Of a DNA stretch of 64,000 nt, positions 36,310 to 45,844 are shown piece after piece. The stretch's first letter is position 1; the number at the start of each line of letters is the position of its first letter. Location: positions 19,087-83,086 of the forward strand of contig CAOKFN010000018.1 in assembly GCA_948467735.1 (NCBI GenBank). Direction: 5' to 3'. The notes under the pieces were generated by a model. That model did no database searches. It was not told the DNA's origin and was given only the letters and a program-made list of their open reading frames with translations. Origin of the DNA: an uncultured bacterium (GTDB taxonomy: Bacteria > Bacillota > Clostridia > Lachnospirales > Lachnospiraceae). A program made the translations under genes and the position numbers.

Positions 36310-38604
36310 TCAATAATCCTCCTCGAAAAGTTTCAGAACATCATTAGGAGTTTTATCTCTCAAAGTTATAGTCTTCAGGTCGTTTGTATAAGTCACATTT
36401 ATAAATTCAGGATAGCGCGAAGACAGCCCCAACAAGATAGATTTTAATTCCTCTTCATCATATAAACCAAACAAACGAACTGGGCTTACACCATCCCGTT
36501 CTACTTCTTCATCAAACAGATAGGAAACATGGAATTCCTTTTCCATATTACACTTCTCCACAAAAATATATAACGCATAGAGAAATACACGCCCATCACT
36601 TAATGAACATTTTGTACGAACCATATCCAAACCATCAGCAAAACCGAAATTCAAAATTGTTCCAAACGGAGTTCCTACAATTCTCGCATAAGATTTCACA
36701 ATTGATTTCGCAGCTTTCTCTTTCATATCAGTAGCAATCAATTGTTCTTTAATTTCATTTGTATCATAATACACTCCAATATCAAGGTTGTTAATATACC
36801 ATTCAAATTGAGCATTTTCATATGCCAAATTCGTTAAAATCAATCCAAGCGCTACATCTGTTTCCCACCCAATCTGACATACCAACTCTGAAAAATGAGT
36901 ACATTTATTATTATCAATTAACCCTGCATCACGTAAAAAACGCTTAAAATGCGTAAACATATTAGGTCCCAGCGTATGCTCCATAAAAAAGTTGTCCTGC
37001 AAATCAAAAAAAGAAACAAGCCAGTCCCTCTTCGGCGCATGGTCATCAAAACAATTGATTGTCTTCATCTTCTTTTCTCCTTGTGGTATTTTCAAAGAAT
37101 TGTATACATGACATCCACCCGGTATATCATGGCACTCATGGCATCGTATACAATCAGTTATACTGACCTTTCCATTTTCAAATTTTAAGTGTCCGCCTTT
37201 ACAATTTACTTCACAAACTCTACATCCAACACAATATGCCGCTTTTTTCAATGATTGCCTGAAAAATTTACCATCAGTAGGATATTTTTTTAAAAACTCT
37301 TCCTCAACAGAAATAATTACACCATCTATGGTTTCTTGAACATTATATTCTATTTGTCCATTTTCGGCTGTTTTTATCCACTCATGCCAGTCAGACGTTG
37401 GATGTATCAACTCAAATTTTATTTTTCCGTCTTCCACATGTTCTTTATATCTCAGTATATTATCTGTTATACCTCTCCCACTTTTTCGATTTATCCATCC
37501 CCCTGCCGTAATATATGTTAAAGAATCCGCCTTACTATGGCTGTCCCAACAGTTTGATTCCTGAATTATTGAGATGAACCGTTCAACGCTTTCATAATAA
37601 CTCATATGGCGTATATAGTCGCTACTCCCGCTTGACATAGGACACAGTAAACAGCCCGCCCTGGAGTTTCCCCTTTTATATGAATTATTTACCAAAATAT
37701 GATTAGAATAAATGTATAGCCATATTTCAGCAGAAGTCCATTCAAGAATAGGGTTAAAACTATACTGCCCTTTCTGTTTTTTCCCGTAATTCTCATAATC
37801 ATATGTACTTCTAGCTAAGCTTTCATGCTTTCTGACTCCGACAAAATCAAGTCCCGTATACTTGTCCTTTCCGGTTAATTCTCTTAGTTTAAGTGTCTGA
37901 GGTGTGCTTTTGTGGACACTGCAACACCATCTAAGAGTTTTAGAGGGTGGTCCAAATAATTTCCATGATTCTTCCGGATTAAAATGCGACTGTGCAATAT
38001 AAAATGGTGTGCCATCTTCTTCACATTGTTTCTTTGTCAATTCCACTACTTTATATGTGTCTGGGAACTCCATTCCTGTATCTCCGAAAATCACCACAAA
38101 GCTGCCAACAGGCAAAGCCTTCTTCACCAAATCCAGCAAAACCGCACTATCCTTCCCACCTGAAAATGCCACATGAAAAATATCCAATTTGTATTTAAAC
38201 TTTTCATATTCCTTCACAATCTTTTTGACAGTAGTATTCTCAATAATCTCCATCAGTTCCTTATTCTGGTCGCACATGGACTGAATATCAATCATCTGAA
38301 GTTCCATTCCTCCATCCTTGGAAAATGGGATGTTTCCATCATCAGCATAGATTGGTTGAAGTTCCGGGGCATTACATAAATCACCCCCCTTTGTCTTAGC
38401 AATCTGTACACCTCGATACCAGTATACATTGGATTCCGCCCACATATATGGTACATCAGATTGCCTGTCATAATCCCAAAATCTATAAAAACCAAGCAGA
38501 TCCAGTTCCGGCGCATAAACCGGGCGGGGTTCCTTGGAAAAATTCGTTGGAGTAGAATTCAAAATAATTCCACCAGTAACAGAATCATATGAATATGAAT
38601 ACAA
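36310..38604 (-). CDS. brxP: BrxP: PAPS-reductase/ferredoxin fusion (BREX type 4 modification protein)
   Basis: 764-aa multidomain protein. After a 135-residue N-terminal region comes a PP-loop ATPase/PAPS-reductase domain with SGGKDS at 148-153, RWCCS at 225-229 and a GCLLCP Cys pair at 317-322. Two ferredoxin-like Cys clusters follow, CVGCRVCEVNC (458-468) and CIRCHECHDIPGGC (485-498). The C-terminal 220 residues look like a DNA-binding or winged-helix domain, possibly DUF4007-like. A PAPS-reductase protein replacing the PglX methylase defines BREX type 4. The architecture suggests ATP-dependent activation plus Fe-S chemistry for sulfur insertion, as in DndC/SspD. TTG start at 38604 with AGGAGG 10 bases upstream; no Met occurs before residue 100. 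Confidence 0.88.
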   Translation of the reverse strand: MYSYSYDSVTGGIILNSTPTNFSKEPRPVYAPELDLLGFYRFWDYDRQSDVPYMWAESNVYWYRGVQIAKTKGGDLCNAPELQPIYADDGNIPFSKDGGMELQMIDIQSMCDQNKELMEIIENTTVKKIVKEYEKFKYKLDIFHVAFSGGKDSAVLLDLVKKALPVGSFVVIFGDTGMEFPDTYKVVELTKKQCEEDGTPFYIAQSHFNPEESWKLFGPPSKTLRWCCSVHKSTPQTLKLRELTGKDKYTGLDFVGVRKHESLARSTYDYENYGKKQKGQYSFNPILEWTSAEIWLYIYSNHILVNNSYKRGNSRAGCLLCPMSSGSSDYIRHMSYYESVERFISIIQESNCWDSHSKADSLTYITAGGWINRKSGRGITDNILRYKEHVEDGKIKFELIHPTSDWHEWIKTAENGQIEYNVQETIDGVIISVEEEFLKKYPTDGKFFRQSLKKAAYCVGCRVCEVNCKGGHLKFENGKVSITDCIRCHECHDIPGGCHVYNSLKIPQGEKKMKTINCFDDHAPKRDWLVSFFDLQDNFFMEHTLGPNMFTHFKRFLRDAGLIDNNKCTHFSELVCQIGWETDVALGLILTNLAYENAQFEWYINNLDIGVYYDTNEIKEQLIATDMKEKAAKSIVKSYARIVGTPFGTILNFGFADGLDMVRTKCSLSDGRVFLYALYIFVEKCNMEKEFHVSYLFDEEVERDGVSPVRLFGLYDEEELKSILLGLSSRYPEFINVTYTNDLKTITLRDKTPNDVLKLFEEDY

Positions 38605-38609
38605 TGAAA

Positions 38610-41099
38610 TTATTCCTCCTCTCTCATTTCTCTTGCTCTTTTTACGATATCAGGAAGACTAACAAATTTCTTCCTGGCAGTCAATCCGCCTTCAACAAAA
38701 TATTTTCCTACACTTTCAAATGTAAGTTCTATATCTGCCCTTGCCGCCGCCTCACAAAGCATATCATTATAATTCAAAGACAATGTTTTAGAAACAATAA
38801 TACCAACATTTTTATCATTGTAATTTAAGACGCAAAGACGGTACTTTCTACTAAAGCGATAGCAGAAACTTTCTAATAAATAATGGTTCCAGCTCTGGCC
38901 ACAAGTTGGAAACAAAGCAAATGTCGTCACCGCTTTAATTGGAGCAAAACGATTACCAATAATATTTTGTAATATACAGTCTATTTGATCAATGTCAAAT
39001 CGCACTTGTGACTCCGATACAAACAGATTCTTTTCCACTCTTACCATCACATCATAAAGAGCCACAAAGGAGTTCTGACGGTTAGGTGCACCTGTCAATT
39101 CAACTACCTTTTCCATTACTTCCGTAACAGTACATTCTGTACGTTCTCCACAATACTTTTTAAGCAGAATGCAGAGATCCATACCATTTTCTTCGTGAGT
39201 CAATATTTTCCCCCTCAAATTGTAATGTCCCTTCAGCACATCAACATAGACTGCAGAATACAATGCGGTAACAGACAATTCATAATTTTTTTCAGGTATC
39301 TCACCAAAGGGCAACTCCGAAATAGAAGCATACCCTTTATTAGCACATTCATTGGCCACATAATTACAAATCTCCGCGATTTCATTATCATCAATAAGGA
39401 AAAATTTCATTACAAAATACTTCCCCTCACTGATCCATACAAAATCATCACTTGCAGATAAGCTCCACGCAATTTTATCAGAAGGAACATATTCCAATTG
39501 ATCACATAAATCATGAAACCACACAACATTACTGCCACCACTGACGCGATGAATCTCTGACACAACAGCCTCTTGCTCTGTTTTCCTCTCCCCCTGTGTG
39601 ATCATGTTTTGTCCATAATAAAATTTTTGACAGTTTCTCAAAAGAACTTCTTTTAACAATTCGGTATTTGTAATGTGATTGTCTTCCAACCATTCTGAAT
39701 TCTTTTCCCTAAAAGGTTCTAAGAATATTGTTCCTACTCCATTACCAAAAATTATGTTTATCCGACCAATTAATTCTGTCAAAAAAGATTTACTAAATAT
39801 GAAAATTTTCCCATCAATTAAAGTCCCCGCGGCGTTGATTTCCTTTTCCAGTTCCTCATCCGAGTCTGGAATAATTACATTGTCATTTTCTGCATAATTG
39901 CGAAACCTCATTATCTCGATTGGAGACCCCATCCTAAAGCCATAAGCATAATGTTCTTCCAAAAGCCTGCTGATAACTTCCGCATAATGAGCTGTCCATG
40001 TACTTTCCAAACAAGCATCTGTATTTGAAGATTTCTCCGCCTCCCTCTCCCCAGCATTTTTTTTATGATACGAAATCTTCAATAATTCATACTTTATGCC
40101 ATATAAATCCAAAAGCACTCTAATTTTCTTTACAATATCAGATGCTTTCAAATTAGTTTCAATTACAAGACCATTTTCGAGAGCATATGGTGCTGTCATT
40201 AAATAAGCATCATCCTCATCCAAAAAATCAATTCTTGTAGCACCGCTAATGTTTTTTCCTATCAGCGAATTCAATAAGTCCGAATCCCTATTACACAGTT
40301 TTTTTACAATACCCACATAAAGCTTTGTCCAATTTTTTACGGGAACTGCAGCTTCATCTTCAAACCTGAAATAGTCCGGTCTTGTATAAGTTAATTCTGA
40401 TGGATTAGTAAAATCAACATACCCATCAACTGCCAAAGAATTCTCTTCTTGCAGCGTTGCATTATCAATTTTCGTCTCAACCTCTCCGATCCTGCTCAAA
40501 TAATCCAAATAAGCATCCACTGCATGGATATACTCCTGAAGCCGTTTCCTTGAATGTATATAGAGTACTTTATTCAGACGCAAAACATCCAACAACTGAG
40601 TAACGCTTTCTGGTGAAGTCATTTTAGTAATGGGTTCCGAGATAACTCCCTCTTTAATACACAATATCCCGATAGCATTAATCATTCCCATTATCTTATC
40701 TGCTTTTGGAAAATATTTCGGTTGTTCTTTTAACCAAAAAATAAAAGTTTTCTCTCTTCCATTTTCAGGATTCAATTCAGTCGCCTCCTGTACCAGTTTT
40801 TGAAAAGATTCCTGATCTGATTCATACAATTCAACAGTCTCTCGAAAAAGACTTGATACCGCAAGACCACCTGATTTATGATGTAAACAATTTGACATAG
40901 AAGATAGTTGCATTTTAATTCCATTTTCATTTCTAAATACTGAATCAATCTCAATTCCTCTAAGTTCTGCCCTTTTTCTTAAAGTGTTGGATACATATGT
41001 AACAGCGAATGCACGCTCTATCTCCCCATGATCTACTCTTAAACATGCATCAAGCAAGATGGCCGCTTCATATTTATCCCATGGAACTCTAACGGCCAT
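38610..41099 (-). CDS. 829-aa protein of unknown function, BREX type 4 operon
   Basis: First large gene of the operon, ending 5 bases before brxP. The N-terminal 70 residues (WDKYEAAILLDACLRVDHGE, then a region ending FRNENGIKMQLSSM) resemble a domain repeated at the start of many clostridial proteins of unknown function (from memory). The middle is helical with charged coiled-coil stretches; the C-terminal 150 residues are mixed. No helicase, nuclease or methylase motif could be found. The ATG at 41099 follows GAAGGGAG. Its position ahead of brxP and strict operon packing suggest a role in target recognition or restriction, but that is inference. Confidence 0.85.
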   Translation of the reverse strand: MAVRVPWDKYEAAILLDACLRVDHGEIERAFAVTYVSNTLRKRAELRGIEIDSVFRNENGIKMQLSSMSNCLHHKSGGLAVSSLFRETVELYESDQESFQKLVQEATELNPENGREKTFIFWLKEQPKYFPKADKIMGMINAIGILCIKEGVISEPITKMTSPESVTQLLDVLRLNKVLYIHSRKRLQEYIHAVDAYLDYLSRIGEVETKIDNATLQEENSLAVDGYVDFTNPSELTYTRPDYFRFEDEAAVPVKNWTKLYVGIVKKLCNRDSDLLNSLIGKNISGATRIDFLDEDDAYLMTAPYALENGLVIETNLKASDIVKKIRVLLDLYGIKYELLKISYHKKNAGEREAEKSSNTDACLESTWTAHYAEVISRLLEEHYAYGFRMGSPIEIMRFRNYAENDNVIIPDSDEELEKEINAAGTLIDGKIFIFSKSFLTELIGRINIIFGNGVGTIFLEPFREKNSEWLEDNHITNTELLKEVLLRNCQKFYYGQNMITQGERKTEQEAVVSEIHRVSGGSNVVWFHDLCDQLEYVPSDKIAWSLSASDDFVWISEGKYFVMKFFLIDDNEIAEICNYVANECANKGYASISELPFGEIPEKNYELSVTALYSAVYVDVLKGHYNLRGKILTHEENGMDLCILLKKYCGERTECTVTEVMEKVVELTGAPNRQNSFVALYDVMVRVEKNLFVSESQVRFDIDQIDCILQNIIGNRFAPIKAVTTFALFPTCGQSWNHYLLESFCYRFSRKYRLCVLNYNDKNVGIIVSKTLSLNYNDMLCEAAARADIELTFESVGKYFVEGGLTARKKFVSLPDIVKRAREMREEE

Positions 41100-41160
41100 A
41101 TGTTTGCTCCCTTCTTGTAACACGCAATAATCAAAACAGCTCTCAACGCTTCTCTTGTCT

Positions 41161-41367
41161 TCATTCGTTTTCTACAAATTCCATAATGTCCTCAATGTTA
41201 CAATTCAATGCTTTACATATTTTCCCCAAAACATCTGTTGTCACATTTTCATCTTTGTTAAGTTTACCAACTGTATAATGACTTATACCAGCAAGAGACT
41301 CTAAGTCCTTTTTCTTCAAGTCTTTATCTATCAAAAGTTTCCAAAGCCTCTTATAACTCGCTGCCAT
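41161..41367 (-). CDS. Small Cro/CI-type regulator of the BREX operon
   Basis: 68-aa helix-turn-helix protein (KKKDLESLAGISHYTVGKLN, ending CKALNCNIEDIMEF), the YozG-like family often found in front of restriction-type operons. It lies 61 bases upstream of the 829-aa gene and is the first gene of the operon, so it probably controls its expression. The ATG at 41367 follows GAGGG. Confidence 0.85.
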   Translation of the reverse strand: MAASYKRLWKLLIDKDLKKKDLESLAGISHYTVGKLNKDENVTTDVLGKICKALNCNIEDIMEFVENE

Positions 41368-41385
41368 TTCAAGCCCTCACTAAAA

Positions 41386-41414
41386 ATATTAAAACTTAAT
41401 GTTAAACGTCTCAA
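41386..41414 (-). promoter_or_regulatory. Candidate promoter of the BREX operon
   Basis: -35 TTGAGA (41414-41409), 17-base spacer, -10 TAATAT (41391-41386). The predicted leader before the XRE ATG is only about 12 bases but still holds GAGGG. The flanking 41,368-41,627 gap has no gene and is strongly AT-rich. Confidence 0.5.
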
Positions 41415-41627
41415 CAAATAATATTCAAAGGACACACCTACTTATTTTTTAGCATAACATGCAATTGCTAAAAATTCAATCAAAATGTTTGCATTCGCTA
41501 CCTTTTGTTGCCCTTTTGCTGTATTGTTAAATAAACGGTACATCATACATGTGCATATACACATTCCCACAATTCCAATCTTATGAACAATTCTTTCCAA
41601 GTTTAAACATATATTACTGAAGTTCCT

Positions 41628-44600
41628 TCACATCAGCCCATAATACAGCCGGAAACAATTCGTATTATTCACCACCACCCCGCTGCTCCCGGAGCAATGC
41701 ACCCATAGTGCTTTCCCATTCCCATCCATCCCCAGGAAGATCCCGATATGATTTGATGCCGCCCCCGGCACAGCCTGCAGGCCGATATCCCCCGGCTGCA
41801 GCTCCCCAAATCCGATCTGCTCCAATCCCAGACTGCCGGTAAAAGTTCCCGTACTCATCCCAGGCTTCACCCCAAAAGCCGTCCAATAAGCCCACCCCAC
41901 AAAGCCGGAGCAGTCCAGACCAGCCACCACCCTGCCCTTCCCATCCGCCGTGCAGGCCGCCCCCAATGCCGCCTCCTCCGCGCCGTTCAGGGAAACCGTA
42001 AGGGGCATCCCGGCATTCACCGGTTTCCCGCCCCAATAATACCGCACCGCCCCCACCTGCCCCAGGGCCGTGTCAATCAGAGCCTGCCTTGCGGAGGAAA
42101 CATCACCATACCGTAGACTGATTGCCTCCTGGATTTCCGCCCGCTCAACAGCGCTCAATGTACCGCCCACAGTGATCCCGCTGTCCATATCAAAACTGTC
42201 TACAGACACAGCATAAAGTTCATACCAGTCCGTATCATAAATCCGGTTCACCCACTCAATGGCGCCGACACATTTATCCGCAGGATCAACCTCCCTGTTC
42301 TCCAACGTATAGGCATCCCCCAGATGGTTCAGCGCACACTCCACACAACCGTTTTCCGGATTGTACACCGCATGGAACAGATGCTCCCCATAATCCCAGA
42401 ACCCGTTATTGACGAACTCCTTCATCCGCTTTTTGTATCCGTCAAGCTGCGTTCTGAACTGTACCACCGCAGTGCATTCCTCAAACCCGGCTACGGAGGA
42501 AATGAGGGATGCATCCTGTTCCATTTCAAAGGAACTATTGTTCCCGCCAGCACTGACGGCAGTTCCAAAATGCACCGGTTTTTTATACGCCATCACCGCC
42601 CTGCTGCTGTCAATGTCAGCCTGAAAGAAATCCTCCTTATCCAGCAGTGTCACAAACACATTGATATCCCGATAGCCGTAACTGCAGTGCAGCGCCGTAT
42701 GCCCGGGACAATAATAATCCCTATGAAAATCATGCCGGTAACATCCACCTTCTATGGAATGAGCATGTTCCTCCCTGCCGCAGTCCTGTTCCCCATAATG
42801 GCTTTCCTCCGCACAGTGGGCAGGATCCCCGCAGACCGCATCCCCGGCATCCATATGTCCGGAAGTCCTGCAGGCATCACTGTGGCTGTGCTCCTCCACC
42901 ACGCAGGCCAGCACCCACTCATCCCACTCCGTATATTCGCAGCCTTTCCCACTGCATAGATATCCCTCATTATCTGTGCCTCCTGCATCACCCGCATCCT
43001 CCAGATGCGCCTCCGCCGCTTCATCATACATCACCACGCCCTCTGCCGCCGCAGAAACATAACGGGCATAAAACTCCCCATCCGTACAGTAATAGTCCCC
43101 GCCGTCAAAAGGGAAGGTGTCCGTGGAATACTCCGTGTGATAGATATCCGATTCATAAAAGGACAGCACCGGCTTCATCCCCTCCCACATATCCTCCAGG
43201 AGATCCTTCACCTCGGAGGGTTCCTCCAGGCTGTTGCCCATCATCACCGCCGCCAGGCTGATGATATCCTTTGTGTTGGAAGTATTGTTCCCAATCACAT
43301 TCCCTTCCGAATCCAGGTAAATGATGTGCCAGCCGTTCAGCTTCGCCGGGTCAATGGCCTCCCCCCGGTGGTAGTACCCGGCAGTTTCATCATCGACAGA
43401 CTTCGGGCTTCCATAGGCATAGAGCCTCACACCGTCATAGACCGTGCCGGACACAGGCGCACCCTTTGCCGCCTCCACTGCCTCCCGGTATACCGCTTCT
43501 TCTTTCCCATTCAAAAACTCAACCCATTCCTTTACATCCTCCGCTTTCCGGATGCCAAGCAAATTCTGCCCCGCCTCCCCGGCGGTTTTCCCCAGACCGT
43601 ACAAGAAGCTGAACATGGCAATGAGCAGCATGTACAGCACTACAATTACACCCGCCCCGGCCGCCAGCGGCAGGAGCAGTTTTTTCAGAAAGAACTCTTT
43701 CAGCGCATTGTAAGCCTGCGCCAGCAGATGGAAGGGCTTCAGCACAAGGTCAATGGGTTTCCGGACTGCCCTTCCCACTTTCCCTGCCCCATGCTTCACT
43801 TTCCGCCCCGCCCTACGGAACTTCCGGTAAACATTGCCGCCTGTCCGCCTAACTGCCCTTCCCGTGTTCAGCACTTTCTCTTTAGTGGCCCGGGCCATCC
43901 CCTTCAACGATGCTGCCGCCGGGCTGCCCGAAACCATCTGGACCGGCCTGCTCCCACGCACTGCCCGGACTGCCGCTCGCCGGACATTCATGGCGGCTCC
44001 CCTTACACTCCCCGCCACAGCCTTCCCACGCTGCCCGGCACGGATCACCCCCTGCACCATCCGTGTCCCCTTCGCTGCGGATGCCGCGACCCGGCCGGCC
44101 ACTTTGATCCGATACCCCACAAACCGGACCGGCCTTGTATGGGCAAGCCTCACCGCCCCGCGTCCCACAAACCGGACCGCCTTTCTGCCCGCCTGAAAGG
44201 AACCGGCAGCCACCCGGGCTGTGCCCCTCCCTCCCCGGTACATATCCACAAACTGCTTCGCCCCGGCTGCCGCAGGGTCATCCATCCTTTGCAGATACCG
44301 CCACCCCAGGCCGGCCAGGTTCCCGGCTTTACGGATTCCATGACAGGGCTTTCCCCTGGCGGCAGTCCTCTGCCCCTCCTTCATCCGCCTTAACTCCTGG
44401 AGCAGGGCCTTCTCCCCCGCCGACAGCGGCCTCTCCCGCAGCAGCTTCTTCTCCGCTTTGGACAGCCTGCTGTTTTTTCCAGCTTTTCCGTTTCCCTCAA
44501 TCTCCCCAGTCCAGCCGGCCTTTCCGTTCTCTCCGGCTGTATTGTTCCCGCCCTTCCCGGCTTCCCCGAAGTTTTTTGTCCCTCCTGTCTCCTTATCCCT

Positions 44601-45800
44601 GTCCCCTCCGGCAGCTTTCCTCCGCACCCGCTCCGCCGCCCTGTCCAGCCGTAAGCGCTTATCAATATCCTCCAGGGAAAACCGCGCCGGATCCACTTTC
44701 TCAAAAAGAGGACTGCCGCTCCCTTTCAGACAGGCCCCGGCAATCCTCCCATAGTGTTTATCAAATAAAACCGGATCAAAGAACGCCCTGCCCTTTACAA
44801 AATCAATGTCATCTGCGGACAGCTTCCCGGTCTTGGCCCCAAACTCCAGGACAGCCGCCCTGGCCGTAAGCTTGTCCCGGATTTCCCCAAGGTTCCGGGC
44901 AACCTTTTTCGCCATGGGCACGGACATCCCCGACTGGTGCAGGCTGCGGATGACAGCATTTCGGTTTCCTTCCAGCATTCCCATGGTGACACGCCCCTCT
45001 GCAAATGCCCGGTCCAAAGCATCGGCGGCATCCGCCACCGTAAGCGCCCGGTCCCGCATCCGGTTATAGGAGGCATTGGCGCCGGAACGGGCCAGCACAC
45101 CGGAAACAGAAACCGCCGTATCCCCAATCTTTTTCGCCCCCGCAAATACCGCATTATCTTCATCTCCCGCGGAAGCAGCGGCAGAACGCCTGGCCTGCAC
45201 CACCGCAGACCCGGCACGCTCCATCATTTTTGTGGTGCTGCGGAAGTCTGAAACGGACTGCCTCCGGATTTCCCTGTGCCCTTCCGTTTCTCCGTTCATG
45301 CCCCCGCTTCCAATAAAATCCTGCATAATCCGTTCCCCAATATCTGCAGTACGGTCCGCCTGTTTTTCATATTCTTCTCTGGTGCGCCCCTGCAGCCTTA
45401 TGGCCTCATTTCTGGCATTAACGTGCCGACCTGCATCCTTGTCCCCGGCATCCTGATTTTCCCGTCCGGTTTCCGCCTGATGAAGCCCCAGCCCCGGCAC
45501 TCCTTTCCCGGAATATGCCCCCGTCCGTCCGGCACTTTTATTGTCCTGTCCGGCATTTCTCCCATCCGGCCCGATACCTGCCCATTCCGGCCCGCCGCTT
45601 TCCTTTCCCGAACCGGTATTCCTCCCTTCCGGCCTGCTGTTTTCCTCTCCCTGTCCGGCATTTTTCTTATTCCGTCCAGCACATCCCCTTTCCCATCCGT
45701 CACTCCCATTCGCTGCCCCGCCGCTTTCCTTCCGTGCAATGCTCCCATTTTGCAGATTCCTATGTATGTTCTTATTCGTATTTTTTTCTTCCTTTCCCAC
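41628..45800 (-). CDS. Conjugation-associated NlpC/P60 cell-wall hydrolase, 1390 aa
   Basis: Very large membrane-anchored peptidoglycan hydrolase that would open the wall for the conjugation channel. The N-terminal 250 residues are low-complexity, Gly/Arg/Glu-rich, then helical and basic to about 690. One transmembrane helix lies at about 700-725 (LLLPLAAGAGVIVVLYMLLI). An exported middle region contains a Cys/His-rich insert (about 945-1045). The C-terminal C40 peptidase has the catalytic Cys in LDCSGFVGWA (about 1295), then SNHIGIFLG and WVHCSGSSG. The start is GTG at 45800 with AGGAAGGGG upstream. Last gene of the conjugation operon, 44 bases after the VirB4-like gene. Confidence 0.87.
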   Translation of the reverse strand: MGKEEKNTNKNIHRNLQNGSIARKESGGAANGSDGWERGCAGRNKKNAGQGEENSRPEGRNTGSGKESGGPEWAGIGPDGRNAGQDNKSAGRTGAYSGKGVPGLGLHQAETGRENQDAGDKDAGRHVNARNEAIRLQGRTREEYEKQADRTADIGERIMQDFIGSGGMNGETEGHREIRRQSVSDFRSTTKMMERAGSAVVQARRSAAASAGDEDNAVFAGAKKIGDTAVSVSGVLARSGANASYNRMRDRALTVADAADALDRAFAEGRVTMGMLEGNRNAVIRSLHQSGMSVPMAKKVARNLGEIRDKLTARAAVLEFGAKTGKLSADDIDFVKGRAFFDPVLFDKHYGRIAGACLKGSGSPLFEKVDPARFSLEDIDKRLRLDRAAERVRRKAAGGDRDKETGGTKNFGEAGKGGNNTAGENGKAGWTGEIEGNGKAGKNSRLSKAEKKLLRERPLSAGEKALLQELRRMKEGQRTAARGKPCHGIRKAGNLAGLGWRYLQRMDDPAAAGAKQFVDMYRGGRGTARVAAGSFQAGRKAVRFVGRGAVRLAHTRPVRFVGYRIKVAGRVAASAAKGTRMVQGVIRAGQRGKAVAGSVRGAAMNVRRAAVRAVRGSRPVQMVSGSPAAASLKGMARATKEKVLNTGRAVRRTGGNVYRKFRRAGRKVKHGAGKVGRAVRKPIDLVLKPFHLLAQAYNALKEFFLKKLLLPLAAGAGVIVVLYMLLIAMFSFLYGLGKTAGEAGQNLLGIRKAEDVKEWVEFLNGKEEAVYREAVEAAKGAPVSGTVYDGVRLYAYGSPKSVDDETAGYYHRGEAIDPAKLNGWHIIYLDSEGNVIGNNTSNTKDIISLAAVMMGNSLEEPSEVKDLLEDMWEGMKPVLSFYESDIYHTEYSTDTFPFDGGDYYCTDGEFYARYVSAAAEGVVMYDEAAEAHLEDAGDAGGTDNEGYLCSGKGCEYTEWDEWVLACVVEEHSHSDACRTSGHMDAGDAVCGDPAHCAEESHYGEQDCGREEHAHSIEGGCYRHDFHRDYYCPGHTALHCSYGYRDINVFVTLLDKEDFFQADIDSSRAVMAYKKPVHFGTAVSAGGNNSSFEMEQDASLISSVAGFEECTAVVQFRTQLDGYKKRMKEFVNNGFWDYGEHLFHAVYNPENGCVECALNHLGDAYTLENREVDPADKCVGAIEWVNRIYDTDWYELYAVSVDSFDMDSGITVGGTLSAVERAEIQEAISLRYGDVSSARQALIDTALGQVGAVRYYWGGKPVNAGMPLTVSLNGAEEAALGAACTADGKGRVVAGLDCSGFVGWAYWTAFGVKPGMSTGTFTGSLGLEQIGFGELQPGDIGLQAVPGAASNHIGIFLGMDGNGKALWVHCSGSSGVVVNNTNCFRLYYGLM

Positions 45801-45844
45801 TTTAACGCGCCCCTTCCTTTCACCATCCGCTTAGAATCTGCCGC

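Noticed and set aside
27020..38604. Classical Dnd or Ssp phosphorothioation locus
   Set aside because: A desulfurase and a PAPS-reductase-like protein are present, but no DndB, DndD, DndE, SspB or SspC could be recognised, while BrxC, PglZ and BrxL are clear; the locus was therefore called BREX type 4.
43005..44393. Long + strand frame of 462 codons
   Set aside because: Antisense to the GC-rich NlpC/P60 gene; Pro/His/Arg-rich product is typical of a shadow in GC-rich DNA.
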